Shown here: positions 1 through 10,239 of the stretch, in pieces
Position numbering within the stretch: position 1 is the first letter of the stretch
How the letters are laid out: every line of letters begins with the position of its first letter
Assembly (NCBI GenBank): GCA_036426205.1
Contig: WSYH01001257.1
Location: 28,440-92,439 of the forward strand
DNA length: 64,000 bases
Reading direction: 5' to 3'
Origin: Ascaphus truei
Lineage: Eukaryota; Chordata; Amphibia; Anura; Ascaphidae
Notes under the pieces: model-generated
Databases searched by the model: none
What the model saw: the letters and a program-made list of their open reading frames with translations, nothing else
Told to the model about the DNA's origin: nothing
Made by a program: the position numbers and the translations under genes

Positions 1-440
1 TAGGTAAATAGTTTGGCTTTCTGTAGATGTCACCATTTACTTTCTGCTAGTATGCTAAGTAATAATCTCCATCAGGTTGAACACTGCTCTGTTAGCACAA
101 CCTAACCAGTATGTGGTTACATTTTTAACTGACATACAGATAAGAACAGATAGCACCAGAACATTCTGATGGAGAACCAGGCAATGATTTCCAGCTAGTT
201 TAACACCATTATATTACAGCAGTGTTGCCTAAAGTCAAGTTTGGCTTTAAGATATAGCACCATCTTCTCTCTGCTAGTACTAGTCAATCTTTTTTTCAGT
301 TGGTTTAACATTACACCAGGGTTGTGGTAAAGTCACGATTGGCATAAGATACTAGCCTCATCTCATTTCTGCTAGTACTAGCCTATAGTTTAATGTTGAT
401 TAAACAATATCACATTACACCGGTATTGCGCATACTTTTG
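1..440. repeat. Degenerate tandem repeat, ~105-bp unit
   Basis: Two adjacent units (about 194-297 and 298-397) share the succession GTTTAACA, TTGGC(T)TTAAGATA, ATCTC and CTGCTAGTACTAG. A weaker third copy lies near 1-80, with TTTGGCTTTC and CTGCTAGTA. No coding potential. Family not recognised. Confidence 0.55.
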
Positions 441-784
441 GTATACAGATAGTATTAGATCATGCAATAATTTCAATTTTTTAAAGTTTTTCATTTCAAG
501 TATATTTATGTTGTCTAATTGTTTTTTTTATTATTTTATAAAATCATGATACAAATTTTCATGCTTAATATGATTTTTACAGGTTTGACAATTTTTTCCT
601 AATTTGGAAAAAACACAAAACCAAATCCAGTTTGAGCAAATTCAACTACAAATCGAAAACACAATACATTTTTACAACCAAAATTACAGTCTTAATACAA
701 TTTTTAAAAGACTAATACCATAACACTTTTCTTCAGTACAAAGTCAGTAAAAATATGTATTTAGAAAGTCAGTAATGGATGTAT
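441..784. other. AT-rich non-coding stretch
   Basis: No open frame, splice pattern or recognisable repeat is seen. The stretch is AT-rich with short A and T runs. Confidence 0.5.
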
Positions 785-787
785 TTA

Positions 788-1113
788 TAGGCCACAAGCA
801 CCATACCAGGATGTACTGTATTACCCAGAATGACAATATTTAAAGAGACACAAACATTACAAATCAAAGAGCAAATTCACTTATAAAAATGCACTAAAAG
901 CAAATCCTTCATTCAGACCACTCAGTGCTACTGTGTTCCTAATCTATAAATACAGTGAATGTCTAATGAACTGGATATACTCTTTACAGGCCACCAGCAG
1001 AATACCAGGATGTATTACCAAGATTTTTAAAGATGCAGCATACAGACATTAAAAATCAAAATAGCAAATTCACTTATACTGAAAGAATGCACTAAAAGCA
1101 AAGCTCTCATTCA
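788..1113. repeat. Direct duplication, ~125-bp units 198 bp apart
   Basis: The units near 790-915 and 988-1113 share GGCCAC(A/C)AGCA, ATACCAGGATGTA, GCAAATTCACTTATA and AATGCACTAAAAGCAAA. They differ by small indels, so the duplication is old. Nothing coding is seen. Confidence 0.6.
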
Positions 1114-1124
1114 TTGAGATATTC

Positions 1125-1310
1125 ACAGAGATATTTTGCAGACACAGGTCCCTGCCACATGGAGCTTACAATCTATTTTTTGTTGCCTGAGGCACAGAGA
1201 GATAAAGTGACTTGCCCAAGGTTCCGACACCAGGAATTGAACCAGATTTCCCCTGCTTTCAATTTAATGCCAGTCAGTGTCTTCACTCACTGAGCCTCCT
1301 TCTTCCTTAA
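1125..1310 (-). mobile_element. MIR/CORE-type tRNA-derived SINE, minus strand
   Basis: Read on the minus strand, this matches the copy at 18716-18993: a tRNA-like head with a B-box-like GGTTCAATTCC, then the CORE block (ACCTTGGGCAAGTCACTTTATCT, here with minor changes) followed by CTGTGCCTCAGGCA and the TAAGCTCCATGTGGCAGGGACCTGTG tail motif in shorter form. The terminal (ATT)n is missing and there are small deletions, so it is an older, truncated copy. SINEs are transcribed by RNA polymerase III from the internal A and B boxes and mobilised by LINE proteins; this copy looks inert. Confidence 0.75.
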
Positions 1311-1710
1311 GATTTTCTGGTCTGAAGTTTGATGGATAGTTGGCTTTTGAGGGTGGCCCTTTACTTGTCATGCAGTTTTTCCTGGACTGTGTCGACCCTC
1401 AAGATGGTGATGGTGATATGTTACCGTTGTATCAGTCTCTAATGATTCTCCTCCCAAAGTATGAGTACTCATCCCAGTACTACGGTTATATGATGATAAT
1501 ACTTTCAAACATTTGGCCTTATTATGCGCATTTATTGATTGACTGACTGAGTGCAATTATTTAGACTTTACACTTGGAAAGATTACTGTCTCTGCTATCT
1601 ATGGATGAATGGTACATTGATCCCTTTTGGGTTTGCAAATCTATATATGATTGAATTAGTTTGATCTTGATGCTGTCTCTACTTGCACTTTATTTCTAGC
1701 TGTAACTCCC
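1311..1710. other. No gene recognised
   Basis: Short open frames occur on both strands but show no domain, splice context or compositional signal. I regard them as chance. Confidence 0.5.
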
Positions 1711-1980
1711 TGTAAATATCACATTGGAAAAAGTTAGCCCATATATAAATACACACAATAAAATTAATGGCACTGTCAGTTGACTCATAATTTAATTGAT
1801 ATACCGCCAAATCATCAGAAAAAACATGTACAGTACAGGAGATAGTAACCAGTACATGTTTTTCTGATGATTTGGAGGTATATCAATTAAATTAGGAGTC
1901 AACTAACACATTGCCTTTGATTTTTATTGTGTGTATTTATACTGTATTTGGGCTGAATTTTTCCAATGTGATATTTATTG
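1711..1980. repeat. Long foldback (inverted repeat), ~120-bp arms
   Basis: The left arm (about 1711-1831, from TAAATATCACATTGGAAAAA to CAGAAAAAACATGTAC) is repeated in reverse complement at about 1852-1980. The loop is about 20 bases, near 1832-1851. The innermost ~50 bp pair almost perfectly; the outer part carries mismatches and small indels. No transposase is encoded. It could be a foldback MITE or a hairpin made by inverted duplication. No target duplication was identified. Confidence 0.8.
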
Positions 1981-2003
1981 ATACATTTTTATACTTGTTG
2001 ATA

Positions 2004-2077
2004 CAGATGCAGATGATGCAGAGCACAGCAAAGTACAGGATCCTGTACTTTGCTGTGCTCTGCATCATCTGCATCTG
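2004..2077. repeat. Perfect 74-bp palindrome
   Basis: The sequence from CAGATGCAGATGATG to its exact complement is symmetrical about 2040/2041 (GGA|TCC), with 37-bp arms, no loop and no mismatch. The bases just outside (A at 2003, G at 2078) break the symmetry. It begins about 25 bp after the end of the 1711-1980 foldback. Confidence 0.95.
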
Positions 2078-2709
2078 TGGCTACCATATCCTTTCCTACC
2101 TGCAGAAGCACGCACCCTGGAAGGCTACAAGGGCATGGTCACGTGAGTTGGTACTTTAATTGTACTTTGGGGTATTTTATTGGTGTTATCAGGCAGTTGT
2201 CAGACCCAGTCCACATTGGTAGTGAGGGGGTGGGGCTCATATATCTCCATCACCCACACTTACCAGGACATTATATTTGGTCATAGACACTCATGCTCAC
2301 CCATATATACCTCATTACTCACCTTTATACCTGCACCTAGCCATCTTCAATCAAGCATTCATTGCATCATAGATGTATAACCATCACGGTCATTAGAGCA
2401 CTATTATTGAACTCTGTTCACCTACCCTATACTTGTTGATACATTGAATACTAATAGAAGGCCATTCATGAGTGCATAGTTTATGCGATTTATTTTATAT
2501 TTTTGCATTTCTTCAGTATACCTGACTGTTTTCACTATTCATATTACAGATCTTCGACTCTCATTCAATACGCTGCAATGTCACTTCATGTGTTGGAGAA
2601 TAGATCGTTTAAGTCCCCATTCACTGGAATTGAGCTTATCTCTTCATCAACATATATATATATATATACAGACGAGACAACGAATATTCTTAAACTTGCC
2701 TTAAACTAG
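2078..2709. other. No gene recognised
   Basis: Contains a short (TA)n run near 2653-2668. The small open frames here overlap one another in different phases, as expected by chance. Confidence 0.5.
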
Positions 2710-2918
2710 CCAGGTACATGTACATGCTGATACATTTCAGTGACATTTCTGCAGAGGCTAATGGCCCATCGGATTAACACAGCAGGGGTCCCTGGCAGTC
2801 CCATTCAGTTTGAATGGGACTGCCAGGGACCCCGCTGTTAATCCGATGGGCCATTAGCTCTGCAGAAATGTCACTGAAATGTTTCAGCTGTACCAGCATG
2901 TACCCAGCATGTACCTGG
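2710..2918. repeat. Large hairpin, ~100-bp arms
   Basis: The left arm begins CCAGGTACATG and the right arm ends CATGTACCTGG. The inner ~65 bp of each arm (2741-2806 against 2808-2873), containing GGCCCATCGGATTAAC and GGTCCCTGGCAGTCCCATTCA, pair almost perfectly around a loop of a few bases near 2807. The outer part pairs with indels. It is a foldback MITE-like element or a potential small-RNA precursor; the sequence alone does not decide. Confidence 0.85.
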
Positions 2919-3303
2919 GTCTTGTTGGTGATTGCCACTGGTTTGTTTTAGAATAACCATGCCTGGTTACTGCTGTGGTTGATACCTGCCTGGTGTATTT
3001 GGATCATTAAGATCCCTATTTTATTGTAAGTCTTTGTGCTTATTTTATGTCCCTATAAAAACTTTATACTTTAAGAACATTTATTGATTAATTTTCTCTC
3101 TCTTTTTTGCGCCCCCATTTGTTTGTTTGTTTATGTTTGAGCCTTCTCTAGCCCCGCTGATCACGGGATCCGGGGAACAGCACCAAGAGGGATTTGGGAG
3201 AAAAAATCTTGGACGGCCAGCGCGCATTTACCATTGTACTGTACCCAGCATGTACCTGGGTCTTGTTGGTGATTGCCACTGGTTTGTTTTAGAATAACCA
3301 TCG
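2902..3303 (+). repeat. Direct repeat of ~58 bp, 341 bp apart
   Basis: The block from CCCAGCATGTACCTGGG through AGAATAACCAT occurs at about 2903-2961 and again at 3244-3302, nearly identical. The intervening ~280 bp hold a T-rich stretch and a GC-richer patch (3150-3230). This could be the repeated flank of an insertion or the ends of a small element. Confidence 0.75.
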
Positions 3304-3312
3304 GCACTACAG

Positions 3313-3357
3313 TATATATATATATTTATATATATATATTTATATATATATATATAT
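3313..3357. repeat. (TA)n microsatellite
   Basis: Alternating TATA with occasional TTTA interruptions. Confidence 0.9.
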
Positions 3358-3956
3358 GTGTACTGTATCTAGAATGTCAGCAAAGAACACATTAAATAGA
3401 ATTAGAGACAAAACAATGTGTCCAGAAAATTCTCACACTCTGATGCTTCTGTTCCTCACTATATTCATATACTGTATGGTCAAATTATTATTTTATGTAA
3501 TAAATAAGCATGCCTTACATTATTGTAAGTTATTAGATTTGTCTATACCTAAAGTCACTGAAGTCAAATAAAAATATCACAGCTCTTTGGAACATTATGA
3601 GGTTTGTGCTGGATGCTAATGATTTCTTACTTACATTTTATCCATCATGGAGATTGTATTAATGAGTTTACATCCCCTCATGCCAATGTTTACCTGTCTG
3701 ACATTGGTGTCAGTCTCCTATTTACTATACAGAAAAAGCTTATTTAATTTCACACACAATGTACAACAACTATTTTTTAGCCACTTTGCCCACTGGATAC
3801 AAGCATCAATATGTCATCACTTTTTGTACAGCACATCTACCTGCCATCACGTACCTGCTCAGGTAGATTCAGCCTGTTCTGTTCTATGTTTACTCACAGC
3901 TGGGACTTTATATTTTTTGGATCCTGTAAGTTCCCTGGGGCTCCTGAGAACTCAGA
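3358..3956. other. No gene recognised
   Basis: A 111-codon plus-strand frame (3647-3982) is present but shows no motif and enters the repeat that starts at 3957. I do not support it as a gene. Confidence 0.5.
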
Positions 3957-4036
3957 ATAACAAACACCCAGACAGCCTGTAAGAGATTTAACCATTTCAG
4001 CACTAAAGCTGTTTGTAATCTCCTGTGGAAAAGAAA
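3957..4036 (+). repeat. Interspersed repeat shared with 34112-34189 (inverted)
   Basis: About 78 bp including AGACAGCCTGTAAGAGATTT and ACCATTTCAGCACTAAAGC reappears in reverse complement at 34112-34189 with only a few mismatches. At 34 kb it sits just before an AGAAACGCGTT sequence like those of PLE terminal repeats, so a PLE-derived origin is likely. Confidence 0.8.
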
Positions 4037-4423
4037 ATTAATATTATCGTTATCATTATAAAAAACAATAAAAGAGTGTCTTCAGATACAGTATTATTTT
4101 CGATAATACGTCATATTATTTTATGTGCTAAAATTGACTTGTTCATCAATATACTAACTGTTATTTGTTTTATTTCAGAGCTCCTCTCAACATAATGTTT
4201 ATATATTTTTTTATTATTGTTTTTTATTAAAGGTCTAATATAGTTACTCTGTTTTTTAAATAAATTGCTAGCAGCATGTGAATGGTTAAGTGGCAGGTTC
4301 TGTTTGGCCTTTTCACTGGTGTCTGCACGGTCTAAATATTCACACAGGTGTGTGAATGTGCTGACTGAGATGTGATTGGAGGTGGGTTTCATCCCACGTA
4401 ACCAATCAGATGTGACCATGAGG

Positions 4424-4492
4424 TATAAATACTCCAGTGTTCTATATAAAAAATAATCCCTGAAGAAGTAGCCTTGCGCTATGAAAAGCATT
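4424..4492 (+). promoter_or_regulatory. TATA-like box plus hammerhead-like core of a PLE terminal repeat
   Basis: A TATA-like box (GGTATAAATACTCC, near 4422-4435) precedes a hammerhead-like core at 4459-4492. The core has CTGAAGA plus one extra A, then stem II GTAGC/GCTAT (one G-U pair) around CTTGC, then GAAAA. The CGCGT that usually follows in this window is replaced by GCATT. Small hammerhead variants with minimal stem III are known from Penelope-like elements. No PLE coding region is attached here, so this is a solitary or truncated terminal repeat. The extra A before stem II leaves activity uncertain. Confidence 0.5.
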
Positions 4493-5201
4493 GGATTGTT
4501 ATTACACGACTGATCCCCCAGTATCTAAGGGTATTCTCAGCCAATTTAATCACCTCTCGAGGGATAGCGGGCTCCTATTACCTACACAAGCGGCGCTGAA
4601 ACAGCTGACGGCCGCCATTGCTTGTGGCTTGCCGCAAATTGCGTGGAGCAACCGGACTGCTAGTGAGACTGTGGCCATCTAACATCAGAGGGAAGCTCCT
4701 TGATGACGACTTGTGAGCAGTTACCTAACTACAGCTGAACCATCTCGAAGTGCCAGCCGCATACCATCAGAGGGTGTCGCCAGCGAGACTGTTCCTGCAG
4801 TCCTCGGCGTGCGGTGTCTGGTAACACATGTCATAGTACATGAAGTGCCTGTTTTTATTCGATCTGATGTACACAGGTATTTTACCAATTACTATAAATA
4901 TTTGTACTGAATTTACTTCACTGTATGCGTTTTTTGCGCTGTTTTTTCTTCTCTATCACTTACTTCAAGAAATACCTTCATGTTTTTTATATTTAATGCC
5001 TTAATTGGAAAAAAAGCTGTATGTGCTGTGCACGCGCATAGTAAGGGAAACTTCATTGACTTTTGTCACAGAAATTGTATTTGTGTTGGTGATGTTTTAA
5101 TTAAAAATCAAAATACAATTTCATTGACAAAACGCAAATAAATTTAACTTGTAACGCGCGTGCTCGGCACACATCCCCTGTATTAGCTATTTGCACTAAG
5201 T
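4493..5201. other. Probable PLE terminal-repeat remainder; no gene
   Basis: The sequence downstream of the hammerhead-like core is moderately GC-rich to about 4820, then AT-rich. Two short plus-strand frames have no recognisable domain. The element's end was not found. Confidence 0.35.
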
Positions 5202-5373
5202 GTGAATTCCTTGTGTGTATGTGTGTCAGTCAGTGTGTGTGTGTGTGTATGTGTGTCAGTCAGTGTGTGTGTGTGTGTGTGTCAGTCAGTCAGTGTGTGT
5301 GTGTGTGTCAGTGTGTGTGTGTGTGTATGTGTGAAGTGTGTGTGTGTATGTATATGTGTGTATGTTTTTCAGT

Positions 5374-5428
<55 letters not shown>

Positions 5429-5699
5429 TGTGTGGGTGTGTGTGTGGGTGTGGGTGTGTGGGTGTTGTGGTGTGTCAGCAGTTTGTGTGTGTATGTGTGT
5501 GATGTGCATCAGTAAGTGTGTGTGTGTATGGTGTCGTGTGTACAGTAAGATGTGTGGATTAAGGTGTGTGGGTGTGTGTGAGTGTGTGTGTGGAGTGTGG
5601 GTGTGTGTGTGTGTGGGTGTGTGTGGTGTGTGTGTGTGTGTGTATGTTGTCGGGTGTGTGTGTGTATGTGTGTGTGTGTGTGGTGGGGGTGGGTGTGTG

Positions 5700-5732
<33 letters not shown>

Positions 5733-5834
5733 TGTGTGTTGTGTGTGGGTGGGTGTGTGTATGTGTTGTGTGTGTATGGGTAGAAGTGTGTGTGGGGTGT
5801 GTGTGTAAGTATGGGTGTGTGGGTGTGTATCAGT

Positions 5835-5885
<51 letters not shown>

Positions 5886-5975
5886 AGTGTGTGTGTGTGT
5901 GTGTGTGTGTCAGTCAGTGTGTATGTGTCATTCAGCTTGTGTATGTGTGTCAGTCAGTGTGTGTGTGTGTACATC
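5202..5975 (+). repeat. Long (GT)n array with GTCA, GTGGG and GTAT variants
   Basis: About 770 bp of almost pure alternating purine-pyrimidine sequence with periodic CAGTCAGT interruptions. All three plus frames stay open only because the repeat lacks stop codons; they encode Cys-Val runs and are not genes. Such tracts can adopt Z-DNA. Confidence 0.98.
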
Positions 5976-6029
5976 ACCCCCCCTGCACCTTACATCCCCC
6001 CCTTCACCTCCTCACCTCACATCAACTCC

Positions 6030-6660
6030 CCTCACCCCCTACACCTCAGATCACGGCGGCAGAGCAGAACGCCGACCTTCTCCTGCTCTGCTCAGGGACA
6101 GTTTATCCGCTTTGCTCAGTAAGCGCTGGGCTCTTTCTCCCAATCTCCGGCCTCCAGCGCCGCCCGCCCGATCCGCACACACCACTCTGCTTCCTCCCGC
6201 TTACCCTCCATGATCACTGGGCTCCTCTCCTCCTCCTCCGGCCCCGGCGGCACTCAGTCAGCGGGACACAGGGAAGGAGAAGCGGAGGTAGAGACGAGGA
6301 GGAGATAGGCTGAGCAGCTGCTCCTCCTCTCACAGCCGGAGGACTTGTGGGACTTCTGCCATCTTACTACACCCACACCCGAGATTGATTTAAAATCCCC
6401 GCGCCTGCCTTCTTTCTACACCTTTCAATCAAAAGCACCGGAAGCTCTGCGTCAGCCATCTTGCTATACCCATGGCAGCGGATGTGTGGAGGTAACGGCG
6501 GCCGTTAGGAGCGGCGCCGCGGCTATCGCCACCGCATGTCACAGCCGGTGTGTGGGGGTAACGGCGGCCATTAGGAGCGGCGCCGGCGGCTATCACCGCT
6601 GCCGCCACATGTGAAGGGGACGTGTGGGGGAGTGGCGTCCATTACGTGACGTCACTTCCG
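6030..6660 (+). promoter_or_regulatory. CpG-rich promoter-like block with a 68-bp tandem unit
   Basis: The GC and CpG content rises sharply relative to its surroundings. It contains CCATCTTGC (YY1-like, 6457-6466), TGACGTCA (CRE-like, near 6647) and ACTTCCG (ETS-like, near 6654). A ~68-bp unit with TAACGGCGGCC(G/A)TTAGGAGCGGCGCC occurs twice (about 6492-6558 and 6559-6625). An ATG in good context at 6472 reads six codons into AG|GTAACG, a plausible splice donor; without splicing the frame stops at once. It may be the promoter of a gene lying downstream or of an element. Confidence 0.45.
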
Positions 6661-6863
6661 TTTCACATTTCGTCTCCCATCTCTCCAGTTTTGTCCCATC
6701 AGGACTAGGTGCCACTAAAGAAGTTTCACTTCAAAAATTGATTACCCACAAACACCAAGTGGATTTTGGGGTATACCAAATAAACTACTTTATAGAGATA
6801 CAGATGTTGTCAGACATTACTTTCTCCCATGAACACAGACAGAAAATTAATTTCCCATGGTAA
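6624..6863 (+). other. Short open frame ending at a splice-donor-like site; unsupported gene
   Basis: An 79-codon frame runs from the CpG-rich block into sequence flanked by a CTCTCCAG acceptor-like site (near 6690) and a CATG|GTAAGT donor-like site (near 6859). The part between them could be an exon of about 170 bp. I recognise no domain in the translation. It may equally be a chance frame. Confidence 0.2.
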
Positions 6864-6929
6864 GTAATTAAATGTTTACTGCAGTTTAGTCTCAACCAAT
6901 CATGGCTGACCCAAGGTTATCATGTGGCT

Positions 6930-7900
6930 TCTGTTATTCATGTAGCCCAGTTCTCCCTTGAGCTTTCCTCACCTCCGCTGCAGGCGAGTAGCCAGTAAGG
7001 GTGTCGCCATTTTGTTTGTGCACTCGTATGCGCAGAAATGTTCGCGCATGCATAGGTACATGACACAGTACAGCCAATAGGGCTGCAAGAATCTCCTGCG
7101 GGGAGATTGGAAGTTTGGGTTTGCTTGAAGTTTGAGCTGACAGTTAGGAGAGTGGCAGTTGGAGCTGGGACAAGGAAGGAGTAAGTTATATGTGCAGATG
7201 TCAGTGGCATCTGCACTAGGCCAGATACCCCCTTTTTTGCCCCAGCTAGGCCCCGACTCCCACATAGTGTGTGGTGGCGATAGGAACTTGCCCCTGAGAT
7301 AGGGACCCTGCCCTGCTTAGCAATATTAGTGTTAGAGACATAGGGAGATGCCGCACCGTGGCTGTGGCCTGTGATCCAGGACACAGATCGCCCTACATTA
7401 ATAAAGACATAGTTTACGGTGGTACAATCCATGAGGGACCCACCAAACGTAGAGGCGGAGGCTTCGCAATATCAGCATCAGGTCCGTGGATCACAGCATC
7501 GAAGCATCAGCGCGCCCGGGTGTGGCATCACCCGGCATGTACCCAACGCATCAGTGCACCAACTCAAGCACTATTGTGGGGCAGAGCTGTCACACACACT
7601 TTAGGTGGGGAAGCAAAGCATTGGAGGGTACGGCCGTGCGTGGCCTGTTTGATGGTATATATATACAGTATGTCCTAGGTTATTTGTGTTCAGTAAAACT
7701 GTTATCTTTCATAAGTGTGTGTGTTTTATTGTATGCGGGTCCTTTAGTGGGGTTATTCTACATCATAGAATCCTGTACAGGTGGAGGCGCTAACGATCAA
7801 ACATCGACTCAGGTACACCCCAGGTTCCCAGTAGCGGAGACTCAGATCTCCTGTGCACCACAGGTATTGCACCATACCGTAGCCACAAATCTCTCAGGGG
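6930..7900 (+). other. Possible degenerate LTR-like sequence
   Basis: The segment contains LTR-like landmarks: a GC-rich middle, ATTAATAAAGAC near 7398 (polyadenylation-like), a TATATATA box near 7657, and CTGTACAGGTGGAGGCGCTAACG near 7775. Neither termini, a matching partner LTR nor a primer site could be fixed. No protein-coding frame is convincing. The call is weak. Confidence 0.2.
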
Positions 7901-8208
7901 ATGGGGAAAGCGTGCTACATTCACATAGTTGCTTAAAGGTGATGCTAGTGTGGAAGGAGAGTAAATTAATTTTGAGTTGTTCCAAAAGTCATTGTACAAA
8001 GGTTTGACCTGCGGCAGTGAAGACTATGTCGGCCATTTCTGTTAGTTTTAATCTGCACTTGAATTAGTTTCCCTTTGTAATCTCAGCCACATAATGTATC
8101 ACAATGTCAGCTATTTTTATCATTTTAATATGTTGTGCAGTTGTGTTTTCAAAAGTTGGGTCAGTTGTATTTTTTGGCAATTCCTGATGCAAGATTATTA
8201 AATTTGCA

Positions 8209-8222
8209 TATATATATATATT

Positions 8223-8253
<31 letters not shown>

Positions 8254-8254
8254 T
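8209..8254. repeat. (TA)n microsatellite
   Basis: Near-pure TA dinucleotides with single TTTA and TACA interruptions, 12 bp before the gypsy target duplication. Confidence 0.9.
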
Positions 8255-8271
8255 GAAATTAATATTGTGTT

Positions 8272-8689
8272 TGTGACCCTATGCCCTATGCCTGGCAGAC
8301 TTATGTGTAAGTCTGCAGTGCAGCAGTGACGAGGTTAACTTTCAGCTGAGTTAATTTGTCTGATCCCAGCTGCCTCATCAAGGAGTTTTAAAAACCCCAG
8401 GCTGTACACACATGCAGACTGTCTGAACCAGAGAGAGGACTGAAATGCTGAAGTAGGATTACTGCTATAAGGTCTGTCTTCAAAATAAATTTTTGATGAA
8501 CTGTTTGTACACTGTTACGCTGGAATCTAAGCAGCCCTTGTTAGGAAAGGGCAAGCACTGCTCAGGACTTAATTTCTGTTTTGTATGCTGAAAATAATCT
8601 GTTTTTGTTTTTGTGTCCTGTATTTTTTAAAGGCTCAATAAATAAGCTTTTGCAAGAAACCCACGTGTGGTTGCATGTACCCTGCAACA
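8272..8689 (+). repeat. 5' LTR of the Gmr1-like element
   Basis: Begins TGTGAC, ends CTGCAACA, with AATAAA (near 8637) in GGCTCAATAAATAAGC shortly before the end. Compared with the 3' LTR it lacks about 15 bases near its start (the GGTGAATAAACGTCACC part). Confidence 0.93.
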
Positions 8690-8691
8690 TA

Positions 8692-8709
8692 TGGTGTTAG
8701 AAGTGGGAT
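8692..8709 (+). promoter_or_regulatory. tRNA-Leu-type primer binding site
   Basis: TGGTGTTAGAAGTGGGAT, two bases after the LTR, is complementary to the 3' end of tRNA-Leu(CAA) with one mismatch (T for C at the seventh base). The second LTR of this window carries the exact site at 49858-49875. Confidence 0.85.
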
Positions 8710-9404
8710 GTTGAGGCCCCCTGCAGTTGAAGGGCCACACACAGAAAAAAAACCAGCAGCAGGCAGCACTGGATGAGCGGACGGCCAGGCTGCTGACCCA
8801 ATTCCAGGGGTCTTCCAGTTTAGAATTTGCGAACAAACCCCCGGTCCTCCTGAGGAAAATGACTCCGAACGAGGATCCAGAGGCTTTTCTACTGACGTTT
8901 GAAAGGGTTGCCGAAGCCCAGGGCTGGTCTGCAGATCGCTGGGCAATCGCTTTGGCCCCACTCCTTATAGGAGAAGCCCAGGCCGCATATCAGGGCCTCC
9001 CAGCGGACCAGGCAATGGATTACAAACAAGTAAAAGCCGCCATACTGGATCGCTTAGGCCTGACCCCAGAGACCTACTGGCAGCAGTTCCGTAACCTGAA
9101 GTACACCTCTAAGATAAGACCTCGGGTCCTAACTCAGCGGTTATTGGACTTGTGTACTCGCTGGATACAACATGAGCAACACACTAAGGAAACTGTTCTT
9201 GAACAAGTTGTGTTTGAACAATTCCTACAAGTAATAACCCCTTCCGCATGCTCTTGGGTAAAACGCCATGCTGCTGATACCCTAGCTTTGGCTGTCCGAG
9301 TCGTTGAGAACTTCCTTGGGGCCGAGGACCAGGTGAGTGTCTTGGACCCGACGGATCTAGCTTTACCAGCGCTTGCAGATGCCCAAAGAGGGAGACCGGA
9401 TTAA
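8708..9404 (+). pseudogene. gag: capsid with SCAN-like C-terminal half
   Basis: The 225-codon open frame (8727-9404) has no ATG at its head. The probable start is the ATG at 8708 in another phase, with a one-base indel in the A8 run at 8745-8752 joining the two frames. Counting from 8727, residues ~40-105 resemble a capsid N-terminal half (MTPNEDPEAFLLTFERVAE). Residues ~112-197 look like a SCAN domain: a TYWQQFRNLKY helix, LCTRWIQHEQHTKETVLEQ, VFEQFLQVI, and a last helix ending VVENFL. In this family Gag forms the particle, and the C-terminal half mediates dimerisation. The vertebrate SCAN domain is reported to descend from the capsid of Gmr1-like elements; this copy agrees with that. The frame stops at 9402 and continues in the next phase. 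Confidence 0.85.
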
Positions 9405-10238
9405 CGGGGAAATTACGGCCCCTCCATACGCAACCACCAAGTGCCACGAAAGGAGCAGTCCTTCCCACAAGGTAGAGGTCCAAACGCCAGCACCGCGTGA
9501 CCCTCATCTACTTCCTGATGACGACTCGTCGCCAAATGAGAGGAACTTCAGAGAACGTCGCACACAGGACCCATCGGATGCCTGGTCTCTAGTATCCGGT
9601 CCAGCTGGGCGGTATCCGCCGCACCCTCCGGCGAAGGAACCCTCTCACGGTTCGGCCTGCGGAGAACAAGGTCACCGTCAGGTGGACTGTCCACAGATGG
9701 ATTGTTCCTTCAGCAGGACTGTCGCCTCGGCCTTCCCCAGAGAAAGTTGCAAGCCCTGGCTACTTCCAGCCCAGATTAAGGATAAAACCATCCAGGCCCT
9801 TGTAGATTCACGCTGGTCTTCTGGGAAATGTTACCGCCTGACGTGCTTTCCTTTGAATCCCCATGGAGTATAGAATGTATACACGGCGATGTAAAAGGGT
9901 ATCCAACGGCCAAAATCCTGCTACAGGTAAAAAGTCAGGAGGCCAGGATCGAAGTAGGAGTCGCTCCTTGGCTCCCGGCCCATGTTTTGCTTGGCCGTCA
10001 CTGGCCTTTCTTTTCAAACCTAATGGCTCCAGTCTATCAGGAAGAGCCTCATTCTCTGGCTCAGGAGAAACCTGGTAAACTGTTCCCCTTCTCGGCAGAC
10101 CTGTTCCCCAGTAGACATCGGGTTCCAAAGTCTCGGAGGCAAAGACGATGTGACAAACAGGACTGGTTGCAGAAATCTGGGACTCAAGGTGGCCATACTA
10201 ATAGCCAGGAGTCACAAGTGATGGCTGGGAATGACTAG
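9373..10238 (+). pseudogene. Nucleocapsid knuckle and aspartic protease, decayed
   Basis: Two overlapping frames (9373-9873 and 9828-10238) carry the end of gag and the protease. The zinc knuckle ACGEQGHRQVDC keeps C-x4-H-x4-C but the first Cys of the CCHC set is Gly. The protease active site, normally D-S/T-G, reads LVDSRWSS, so the glycine is lost and a frameshift follows at about 9840. Downstream, AHVLLGRHWPFF fits the end of a retropepsin fold. Protease would cleave Gag and Pol in the particle; this copy cannot. The order gag-protease then integrase fits the Gmr1-like layout. Confidence 0.75.
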
Positions 10239-10239
10239 C

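Noticed and set aside
3647..3982. 111-codon frame with hydrophobic stretches
   Set aside because: Runs into an interspersed repeat, no domain, splice or promoter context.
5202..6313. Long open frames of Cys-Val repeats
   Set aside because: They are translations of a (GT)n array in all three frames, with no conserved start or domain.
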